Below are positions 8,273-16,302 of a DNA stretch of 64,000 nucleotides, piece after piece. Where the stretch lies: assembly GCA_943912755.1 (NCBI GenBank), contig CALTWF010000016.1, forward strand, positions 4,234-68,233, in the 5' to 3' direction. The stretch is from an uncultured Pseudomonas sp. (GTDB lineage: Bacteria > Pseudomonadota > Gammaproteobacteria > Pseudomonadales > Pseudomonadaceae). The translations under genes and the position numbers were made by a program. The notes below the pieces were generated by a model that made no database searches, was not told the origin of the DNA, and saw nothing but the letters and a program-made list of their open reading frames with translations. The first letter of the stretch is position 1, and every line of letters begins with the position of its first letter.

Positions 8273-11200
8273 ATGCTGAACAAAGGATTGTGGCTGGCCT
8301 GTGCGCTGGCGCTGCTGAGTGCCTGCGACTCGTCGTCCCCCGATAAACCCGCCCCGGCCCCGGCTGAAAAAGCCGCCGCCGCGCCTGCGGCCAGCGCGCC
8401 GAAGATCGACGAGGCGACCCTGGCCCAGCGCTATGCCGGCCGCGAACTCAACGTGGTGGACGTTTCCGAAGTGCAGGTCGACGGCGCCAGCGCGCTGTCG
8501 GTGACCTTCTCCGCACCGCTGCAGGCCGACCAGCGTTTCGCCGAGCGCCTGCACCTGGTGGACACCACCAAGGGCAAGGTCGACGGCGCCTGGGAGCTTT
8601 CCGACAACCGCATGGAACTGCGCCTGCGCCACCTGGAGCCCAAGCGCAAGCTGGTGCTGACCATCGATGCCGGCCTGCGCAGCGTCAATGGCAACCAGCT
8701 GGCCAACGAATATGTCAGCCGCCTGGAAACCCGCGACATGGAGCCGAGCATCGGCTTCGCCAGCCGCGGCTCGCTGCTGCCGACCCGCCTGGCCGAAGGC
8801 CTGCCGGTGATTGCCCTGAACGTGGACAAGGTCGAGGTGGAGTTCTTCCGCATCAAGCCCGAGTCGCTGCCGACCTTCCTCGGCGCCTGGGGCCGCAGCA
8901 GCTCGCTGCAAAGCTACGAGGCCCGCGACCTGCTGCCGATGGCCGACCTGGTCTACGCCGGGCGCTTCGACCTCAATCCCGCCGCCAACACCCGCGAGAC
9001 CCTGCTGCTGCCCATGGCCGGGATCAAGCCATTGCAGGAAGCCGGGGTGTACCTGGCGGTGATGCGCGAAGCCGGCACCTACAACTACTCGCAGCCGGCG
9101 ACCCTGTTCACCCTCAGCGACATCGGCCTGTCGGTGCACCGCTACAGCAACCGCCTGGACGTGTTCACCCAGGCCCTGGAAGGCGGCAAGGCCCTCGGCG
9201 CCATCGAACTCGACCTGCTCGACCACGACGGCAAGGTCCTTGCCCAGGGCAAGACCGACGGCGACGGCCACGCGCAACTGCCCCTGCCGCCCAAGGCCGA
9301 CGTGCTGCTGGCGCGCCAGGGGGCGAACACCACCCTGCTGCGCCTGAACAGCGCCGCCCTCGATCTCTCCGAATTCACCGTCACCGGGCCGCAGGCCAAC
9401 CCGTTGCAACTCTTCGTCTTCGGCCCGCGCGACCTGTATCGCCCCGGCGAAACCGTGCTGCTCAACGGCCTGCTGCGCGACCAGGACGGCAAGCCGGTGA
9501 AGAGCCAGCCGATCAACGTCGAAGTGCGCCGCCCGGATGAGCAGGTCAGCCGCAAGTTCGTCTGGGAGGCGGATGCCAACGGCTTCTACCAGTACCAGCT
9601 GCAACTGGCCGGCGAGGCGCCGACCGGGCGCTGGCAACTGCTGTTCGACCTGGGCGGCGGGCACAAGCAGGTCTATGAAGTGCTGGTGGAAGACTTCCTG
9701 CCCGAGCGCCTGGCCTTGGAACTGAAGGGCAGCGATACCCCGCTGAGCCCCGACGAAACCGCCGAGATCAGCGTCAACGGCCGCTACCTCTATGGCGCCC
9801 CGGCGGCGGGCAACCGCCTAAGTGGCCAGGTCTATGTACGCCCGCTGCGCGAAGCGGTGCCGGCGCTGCCCGGCTACCAGTTCGGCTCGGTCACCGAGGG
9901 CGAACTCAGTCATGACCTGGAATTGGAAGAGTCCACCCTCGACGCCAATGGCGACGCCAGCATCAGCGTCGCCAGCGAATGGGCCGAGGCCCGCTCGCCG
10001 CTGCAACTGACCGTGCAGGCCAGCCTGCAGGAATCCGGCGGCCGGCCGATCACCCGGCGCCTGGAGCAGCCGATCTGGCCGGCGGATCATCTGCCGGGCC
10101 TGCGCGGCCTGTTCGATGGCGAGGAAACCGACGGCGATGCCCCGGTGGAAATCGAACTGCTGATGGCCGACCGCGACGGCAACAAGCTGGCCGCCGACAA
10201 CCTGCGCGTGCGCCTGGTCCGCGAGCGCCGCGACTACTACTGGAACTACTCGCAGAGCGACGGCTGGAGCTACAACTTCAACGAGAAGTACCTCACCGAA
10301 AGCGAACAGAGCGTCAGCGTGCCGAAGGGCGGCACCACCAAGCTGAGTTTCCCGGTGGAGTGGGGCCCGTACCGGGTCGAAGTGGAAGACCCGGAAACCG
10401 GCGTCACCAGCAGCCTGCGCTTCTGGGCCGGCTACCGCGCCCAGGACAACGCCGATGGCGGCGCCGTGCGCCCGGACCAGGTGCGCCTGGCCCTGGACAA
10501 GCCGGCCTACAACGACGGCGACACCGCCAAGGTCACCGTCACCCCGCCGGCCGCCGGCAAGGGCTACCTGATGGTCGAGGGCGGTGACGGCCCGCTGTGG
10601 TGGCAGGAGATCGACGTGCCCGCCGAGGGCAAGGCCTTCGAGATCAAGCTGGACCCGAAATGGGCCCGCCACGACCTCTATGTCAGCGCCCTGGTGATCC
10701 GCCCCGGCGAGCGCAAGGCCAACGTCACGCCCAAGCGTGCGGTGGGCGTATTGCACCTGCCGCTGGACCGCGCCCAGCGCAAGCTGGCGGTCACCCTGCA
10801 GGCGCCGGAGAAGATGCGACCCAAGCACCCGCTGACGGTCGACATCCAGGCGCGCAATGCCGACGGCAGCGTGCCGAAGCAGGTCCAGGTGCTGCTGGCC
10901 GCGGTGGACGTGGGCATCCTCAACATCACCAGCTACGTCACCCCGGATCCGTTCACCGGCATGTTCGGGCGCAAGGCCTACGGCGCCGACCAGCTGGATA
11001 TCTACGGGCAACTCATCGAAGCCGGGCAGGGCCGCCTGGCCAGCCTGGCCTTCGGTGGTGACGCCGGCATGGCCAAGGGCGGCAAGCGCCCGGACACCAG
11101 CGTGACCATCGTTGCCCTGCAAAGCGCCCCGGTGACCCTGGATGCCGAAGGCAAAGGCCAGGCCACCGTGGACATTCCCGACTTCAACGGCGAACTGCGC

Positions 11201-13171
11201 CTGATGGCCCAGGCCTGGAGCGAAGATCGCTTCGGCGTGGCCGAGGCCAAGACGGTGGTCGCCGCGCCGCTGATCGCCGAACTCTCGGCGCCGCGCTTCC
11301 TTGCCGGCGGCGACCGCACCAGCCTGGCCCTGGACCTGTCCAACCTGTCCGGGCAGGAGCAGACCCTCGCCGTGGCCCTGGCCACCGAAGGCCAGCTGGA
11401 CCTGCAAGGCCCGTCCCATCAATCGCTGAAACTCAAGCAGGGCCAGCGCGTCACCCTGAAGATCCCGGTGCAGGCCAGCGGTGGCTATGGCCAGGGCCGC
11501 ATCACCGTGCGGGTCGACGGCCTGGTCCTGCCGGGCGAAACCGACACCGGCTTCTCCCGCGACTGGACCCTGGGCATCCGCCCGGCCTACCCGGCGCAGC
11601 TCAAGCATTACCGCGTGGCCTTGGGCGACCAGCCCTGGACCCTGCCGGAGCAGGACCTGGCAACCTACGAGCCGGCCGGCCTGGAGGGCACCCTGGCGCT
11701 GTCCAGTCGCCCGCCGCTGAACCTTGCCGAGCAGATCCGCGCACTCAAGGCCTACCCCTATGGCTGTGCCGAGCAGACCACCAGCGGCCTGTACCCGTCG
11801 CTGTACGCCGACGCCGCGACCCTCAAGCGCCTGGGGCTGACCGGTGAACCGGCGGACGAGCGCAAGCGCAAGGTCGAGATGGGCATCGAGCGCCTGCTGG
11901 GCATGCAGCGCTACAACGGCAGCTTCGGCCTGTGGAGCGCCGACGGCGACGAGGAGTACTGGCTGACCGCCTATATCACCGACTTCCTCCTGCGCGCCCG
12001 CGACCAGGGCTTCGCCGTGCCGCCGGAGGCGCTGAAAAAGGCCAGCGAGCGCCTGCTGCGCTATGTGCAGGAGCGCAACCTGATCGAGGTCAACTACAGC
12101 GAGAACGCCGAACACAGCCGCTTCGCCGTGCAGGCCTACGCCGCCCTGGTGCTGTCGCGCAGCAAGCAGGCGCCGCTGGGCGCGCTGCGCAGCCTGTTCG
12201 AGCGGCGCGCCGATGCCCGCTCGGGTCTGCCGCTGGTGCAACTGTCCATCGCCCTCGACACCATGGGCGACAAGCCGCGTGCCGAGCAGGCGCTACTGGC
12301 CGGCCTGGCGGCCGGTCGCGGCAAGGGCTGGCTGGACGACTACGGCAGCGCGCTGCGTGACCAGGCGCTCATCATCGCCCTGCTCGACGAGTACAAGCTG
12401 GCTAGCAAGGACATTCCCGATCGCCTGTTCAAGCTCTCCGACCAACTGGCTGCCCGCCCCTGGCTGTCGACCCAGGAGCGCAACGCACTGTTCCTCGCCG
12501 GGCGTGGCCTGGCGCAGCAGCCGGAAAGCGACTGGAGCGCGCAACTGGACAGCGCCGGCCAGGTCCGCGAGCTGAACCCGCAGCAATCCGGCCTGCACCT
12601 GGAAGGCCCGCTGCTGGCCGCGCCGCTGACCCTGCGCAACGAAGGGGACCAGACCCTGTACCAACGCCTGACCCTGTCCGGCTACCCGCGCCAGGCACCG
12701 CCGGCCAGTGGCAACAACATGAGCATCCGTCGCGACTACCTGGGCATGAATGGCCAGGCGCTGGATCTGCAGTCCCTGGAAAGCGGCGACCTGGTGCTGG
12801 TGCACTTGGCGATCGAGGCCAAGGAGCGGGTTCCCGACGCCCTGGTCGTGGACCTGCTGCCGGCCGGCCTGGAGCTGGAAAACCAGAACCTCGCGCAAAG
12901 CGCCGCCAGCCTGGACAACGCCAGCAGTGCGGTGAAGGAGTGGCGCGAGGCGATGGAGAACGCCAACGTGGTGCATCAGGAATACCGCGATGATCGCTAC
13001 GTCGCGGCGCTCAACCTGAATGGCTATGGCACCACCCACCTGCTGTACCTGGCGCGGGCGGTGACCCCGGGCAGCTACCGGATTCCGCCGCCGCAGGTGG
13101 AGTCGATGTACCGGCCGGACTGGCAGGCGGTGGGGGCGAGTGCCGGGGAGATGGTGATCAAGGGCCGCTAG
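8273..13171 (+). CDS. Bacterial alpha-2-macroglobulin lipoprotein (YfhM type)
   Basis: A 1632-aa lipoprotein of the type I bacterial alpha-2-macroglobulin family, thought to trap invading proteases in the periplasm. The signal peptide ends in LLSAC with the lipidated Cys18 followed by Asp19, an inner-membrane retention signal in E. coli. MG/bait domains cover most of residues 60-1000. The thioester motif C-A-E-Q is intact at C1165-Q1168 (YGCAEQT), followed by the alpha-helical thioester domain. pbpC lies downstream, the classic partner, because the pair is thought to repair and defend the envelope together. Start ATG 8273; the open frame upstream of it is antisense to the MATE gene. Confidence 0.95.
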   Translation: MLNKGLWLACALALLSACDSSSPDKPAPAPAEKAAAAPAASAPKIDEATLAQRYAGRELNVVDVSEVQVDGASALSVTFSAPLQADQRFAERLHLVDTTKGKVDGAWELSDNRMELRLRHLEPKRKLVLTIDAGLRSVNGNQLANEYVSRLETRDMEPSIGFASRGSLLPTRLAEGLPVIALNVDKVEVEFFRIKPESLPTFLGAWGRSSSLQSYEARDLLPMADLVYAGRFDLNPAANTRETLLLPMAGIKPLQEAGVYLAVMREAGTYNYSQPATLFTLSDIGLSVHRYSNRLDVFTQALEGGKALGAIELDLLDHDGKVLAQGKTDGDGHAQLPLPPKADVLLARQGANTTLLRLNSAALDLSEFTVTGPQANPLQLFVFGPRDLYRPGETVLLNGLLRDQDGKPVKSQPINVEVRRPDEQVSRKFVWEADANGFYQYQLQLAGEAPTGRWQLLFDLGGGHKQVYEVLVEDFLPERLALELKGSDTPLSPDETAEISVNGRYLYGAPAAGNRLSGQVYVRPLREAVPALPGYQFGSVTEGELSHDLELEESTLDANGDASISVASEWAEARSPLQLTVQASLQESGGRPITRRLEQPIWPADHLPGLRGLFDGEETDGDAPVEIELLMADRDGNKLAADNLRVRLVRERRDYYWNYSQSDGWSYNFNEKYLTESEQSVSVPKGGTTKLSFPVEWGPYRVEVEDPETGVTSSLRFWAGYRAQDNADGGAVRPDQVRLALDKPAYNDGDTAKVTVTPPAAGKGYLMVEGGDGPLWWQEIDVPAEGKAFEIKLDPKWARHDLYVSALVIRPGERKANVTPKRAVGVLHLPLDRAQRKLAVTLQAPEKMRPKHPLTVDIQARNADGSVPKQVQVLLAAVDVGILNITSYVTPDPFTGMFGRKAYGADQLDIYGQLIEAGQGRLASLAFGGDAGMAKGGKRPDTSVTIVALQSAPVTLDAEGKGQATVDIPDFNGELRLMAQAWSEDRFGVAEAKTVVAAPLIAELSAPRFLAGGDRTSLALDLSNLSGQEQTLAVALATEGQLDLQGPSHQSLKLKQGQRVTLKIPVQASGGYGQGRITVRVDGLVLPGETDTGFSRDWTLGIRPAYPAQLKHYRVALGDQPWTLPEQDLATYEPAGLEGTLALSSRPPLNLAEQIRALKAYPYGCAEQTTSGLYPSLYADAATLKRLGLTGEPADERKRKVEMGIERLLGMQRYNGSFGLWSADGDEEYWLTAYITDFLLRARDQGFAVPPEALKKASERLLRYVQERNLIEVNYSENAEHSRFAVQAYAALVLSRSKQAPLGALRSLFERRADARSGLPLVQLSIALDTMGDKPRAEQALLAGLAAGRGKGWLDDYGSALRDQALIIALLDEYKLASKDIPDRLFKLSDQLAARPWLSTQERNALFLAGRGLAQQPESDWSAQLDSAGQVRELNPQQSGLHLEGPLLAAPLTLRNEGDQTLYQRLTLSGYPRQAPPASGNNMSIRRDYLGMNGQALDLQSLESGDLVLVHLAIEAKERVPDALVVDLLPAGLELENQNLAQSAASLDNASSAVKEWREAMENANVVHQEYRDDRYVAALNLNGYGTTHLLYLARAVTPGSYRIPPPQVESMYRPDWQAVGASAGEMVIKGR

Positions 13172-13269
13172 GGCCTCATCGCCGGCAACGCCGGCTCCCA
13201 CAGGATTCTGGGTCAGCCACAGTATCTGTACCCGGCGCGATCCCTGTGGGAGCTGGCTTGCCAGCGATG
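13172..13269. repeat. REP inverted pair, diverged left arm
   Basis: The left arm (13172-13202, CGCCGGCAACGCCGGCTCCC core) and right arm (13243-13269, GGGAGCTGGCTTGCCAGCG core) are inverted but come from two different REP variants. They begin right after the alpha-2-macroglobulin stop and end just before the stop of the convergent 97-aa gene, a likely two-way transcription end. Confidence 0.75.
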
Positions 13270-13276
13270 CTTTTGC

Positions 13277-13570
13277 TCAGCGCACCACCCAACTCAACAC
13301 CCACAACCCCAGCAGTGCCCAGATGATCCCCGCAATCACCGATGCCCGCATGAATGCCCTGACCGCCGAATACAGCAACAGCAAGCCGATCAGCAGGATC
13401 AGGATGCTGATCAGCGAGGTATCCATTCCCAGGGTGCGCGCCAGGCCGTCGATGAAGTTGCCTCCGGCATTGGCCAGCATGGCGAACAGGCCGCTCAGCA
13501 GGTCCACCACGAATTTGATTGCGGCGCCCAGCGCCTGTCCCAGCCACTCGAAAAAGCCTTCTACCTGCAT
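13277..13570 (-). CDS. Small membrane protein, unknown function
   Basis: A 97-aa protein. An amphipathic N-terminal third (VEGFFEWLGQALGAAIKFVV) is followed by two hydrophobic segments near residues 50-70 (LISILILLIGLLLLYSAVRA) and 75-96. No known domain. ATG 13570 with CAGGA upstream was preferred to the longer frame from 13609. It sits antisense between the alpha-2-macroglobulin and pbpC genes, and its start overlaps the region just 5' of pbpC, so the two promoters are close or shared. Confidence 0.7.
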   Translation of the reverse strand: MQVEGFFEWLGQALGAAIKFVVDLLSGLFAMLANAGGNFIDGLARTLGMDTSLISILILLIGLLLLYSAVRAFMRASVIAGIIWALLGLWVLSWVVR

Positions 13571-13650
13571 GGTCGTGTCCTGATGGTCTTCACAGCATTG
13601 GTGCTGCATCCCAGCCTTTGGCCATCACCAGGCCGCTGCGGTTCCCGGTC

Positions 13651-16005
13651 GTGTTCAGCGTAGCCCTGCCGCGCGGGCGCAAGGCCCGCCTGGCAACTAT
13701 CGCGGCACTGGCCGGGCTGGGTCTGGTGGCGCTGCTGTGGCTGGCCGACCGCATCTGGCCGCTGCCGCTGCCCGCCGACGACCTGGCCCGGGTGGTGCTG
13801 GCCGAAGACGGCACGCCGCTGTGGCGCTTCGCCGACGCCGATGGCGTGTGGCGCTATCCGGTAACGGTGGACGAAGTTTCGCCGCTGTACCTGCAAGCCC
13901 TGCTGACCTACGAGGACCGCTGGTTCTACCGCCATCCCGGGGTCAATCCGCTGGCCCTCGGCCGCGCCGCCTGGCAGAACCTCAGCGGTGGCCGCGTGCT
14001 GTCCGGCGGCAGCACCCTGTCGATGCAGGTGGCGCGCCTGCTCGATCCCCACGAGCGCACCTTGCCCGGCAAGCTGCGCCAGTTGTGGCGCACGCTGCAA
14101 CTGGAATGGCACCTGTCCAAGCGCGAGATCCTCGAGATCTACCTCAACCGCGCGCCGTTCGGCGGCACCTTGCAAGGCGTGGCGGCGGCAAGCTGGGCCT
14201 ACCTCGGCAAGCCGCCGAGCCAGTTGACTCCCGCTGAAGCGGCGCTGCTCGCCGTGCTGCCCCAGGCCCCCAGCCGCTTGCGCCCGGACCGCCACCCACA
14301 ACGTGCCACCGCTGCCCGCGACAAGGTCCTGCAGCGCCTGGGCGAGTACCAGGTGTGGCCGCAACAGCAGATCAGCGAAGCCATGGAAGAGCCGCTGCTC
14401 CTGGCGCCACGCCAGGAGCCTGCACTGGCTCCGCTATTGGCCCGGCGCTTGAATCGCGCCGACAGCCCGCCGCTGATCCGCACCACCCTCGATGCGACCC
14501 TGCAACGCCGCCTCGAAGACCTCCTCGCCGGCTGGCGCGCACGCCTGCCCGAGCGCACCTCGGCGGCGATCCTGGTGGTGGAATCCGAGACCATGGCCGT
14601 GCGCGCCTACCTCGGCTCGGTGGACCTCAACGACGAGCGCCGCTTTGGCCATGTCGACATGATCAGCGCCTGGCGCTCGCCGGGCTCGACCCTCAAGCCG
14701 TTCCTCTACGGCATGGCCCTGGACGACGGCCTGATCCATTCCGAGTCGCTGTTGCAGGACGTGCCGCGGCGCTATGGGGACTACCGCCCCGGCAACTTCT
14801 CCATGGGCTTCAGCGGGCCGGTGGCGGCCAGCTCGGCGTTGTCGCTGTCGCTCAACCTGCCGGCGGTGCAACTGCTCGAAGCCTACGGACCCAAGCGCTT
14901 TGCCGCGCAACTGCGCGCCGGTGGCATTCCCGTCAGCCTGCCGGCGCTGGCCGAACCGAACCTGTCGCTGATCCTTGGCGGCGGTGGCAGCCGCCTGGAA
15001 GACCTGGTCGCCGGCTACAGCGCCTTCGCCCGCGACGGCATGAGCGCCAGCCTGCGCCTGCAACCGCAGGCGCCGCTGGTGGAGCGGCGCATGCTTTCGC
15101 CCGGCGCGGCGTGGATCGTGCGGCGCATCCTCAGCGGCCAGGCCCGGCCGGACCGTGACCCCCACGCGGAGCTGGTGCAGCGCCCGCAACTGGCGTGGAA
15201 AACCGGCACCAGCTACGGCTTTCGCGATGCCTGGTCGATCGGCGTCGGCCCGCGCTACCTGATCGGCGTGTGGATCGGTCGGCCCGACGGCACGCCGGTG
15301 CCGGGGCAGTTCGGCCTGGCCTCGGCGGCGCCGCTGATGCTGCAGGTCCACGATGTGCTGAGCAACCGTGACAGCCAGCGCGGCATTCGTACCCCGGTGC
15401 CGGCGGTACCGGCCAGTGTCGGGGTGGCGGCGATCTGCTGGCCGTTGGGCCAGCCGCTGGCGCGCAGCGACGGCAATTGCCGGCGCCAGCGCTTCGCCTG
15501 GACCCTCGACGGCACCACGCCGCCGACCCTGCTGGCACAGGACCAACCGCTGGGCGTCGGCCTGCTGGAAAAGGTCTGGGTCAACGAGCAGGGGTTGCGG
15601 GTCGATGCCGCTTGCCCCGGCGCCCGGTCCCGGGACATCGCCTTGTGGCCGGCCCCGTTGGAGCCCTGGCTGAACCGGGTTGAACGCCGCGATGCCCGGC
15701 TGCCGGCCATCGATCCGGGTTGCCCGCCGCAGGTTCCGGCCAGTGCGCCGCCGCTGTCCATCGTCGGTGTCCGCCAGGGCGATCAACTGCGCCGCCCGGC
15801 CACCAGCCGCGACGCGCTGCAACTGGATATCTCGGCCCTGGGCGGCGATGGCCAGCGCTGGTGGTTCCTCAATGGCGCACCGCTGGGCGAGACCGTTGGC
15901 CAGCAAGCCCTGAAGGCCCGCTTCGATGCGGCCGGGCAATACGAGCTGAGCGTGCTCGATGCAGGTGGCCAGACTGCCCGTCTGACCTTCCAGGTCAGCG
16001 ACTGA
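13651..16005 (+). CDS. pbpC: Penicillin-binding protein 1C
   Basis: A bifunctional peptidoglycan synthase. N-terminal anchor (LATIAALAGLGLVALLWLA). GT51 transglycosylase with YEDRWFYRHPGV, GGSTLSMQVARL and EIYLNRAPFGG. Transpeptidase with the active-site serine in SPGSTLKPFLYG, a SLN motif and KTGTSYGFRDAW. A C-terminal BiPBP_C domain of about 90 residues ends the protein. The start is uncertain: the frame is open from 13519, but that overlaps the divergent small gene; TTG 13618 and GTG 13651 are the candidates that give a family-like length (about 785-795 aa), and none has a strong ribosome site. Confidence 0.9.
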   Translation: MFSVALPRGRKARLATIAALAGLGLVALLWLADRIWPLPLPADDLARVVLAEDGTPLWRFADADGVWRYPVTVDEVSPLYLQALLTYEDRWFYRHPGVNPLALGRAAWQNLSGGRVLSGGSTLSMQVARLLDPHERTLPGKLRQLWRTLQLEWHLSKREILEIYLNRAPFGGTLQGVAAASWAYLGKPPSQLTPAEAALLAVLPQAPSRLRPDRHPQRATAARDKVLQRLGEYQVWPQQQISEAMEEPLLLAPRQEPALAPLLARRLNRADSPPLIRTTLDATLQRRLEDLLAGWRARLPERTSAAILVVESETMAVRAYLGSVDLNDERRFGHVDMISAWRSPGSTLKPFLYGMALDDGLIHSESLLQDVPRRYGDYRPGNFSMGFSGPVAASSALSLSLNLPAVQLLEAYGPKRFAAQLRAGGIPVSLPALAEPNLSLILGGGGSRLEDLVAGYSAFARDGMSASLRLQPQAPLVERRMLSPGAAWIVRRILSGQARPDRDPHAELVQRPQLAWKTGTSYGFRDAWSIGVGPRYLIGVWIGRPDGTPVPGQFGLASAAPLMLQVHDVLSNRDSQRGIRTPVPAVPASVGVAAICWPLGQPLARSDGNCRRQRFAWTLDGTTPPTLLAQDQPLGVGLLEKVWVNEQGLRVDAACPGARSRDIALWPAPLEPWLNRVERRDARLPAIDPGCPPQVPASAPPLSIVGVRQGDQLRRPATSRDALQLDISALGGDGQRWWFLNGAPLGETVGQQALKARFDAAGQYELSVLDAGGQTARLTFQVSD

Positions 16006-16302
16006 GGGCCATAGAGCGCCTCTGCAAAAGGGGGGCGGGGACACGGTCGGCTGGCGCCAGATACCCGTCAAATGGTTATAGCGCGAAAGTCGAAGTGCCA
16101 TCATCCAGGCTGAAACGTCCTTTCAACTGATTGAATTAGAAGGGCTTTTTTTGCCATCAACAACGTATATATCGGGTTAATACCAAGTTCAGAATTGTGA
16201 CTCCACGGCTGGCGAACTGAGATAGCTGCACCGACGCGGAGGTTCCACTCCCGGAACTCTTCGCACACATAAAGCAGCGGCAGCGAAAGCAATGGAGTCG
16301 CC

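Noticed and set aside
13519..13650. Longer N-terminus for PbpC from ATG 13519
   Set aside because: It would overlap the divergent small gene and add residues not expected before the membrane anchor.
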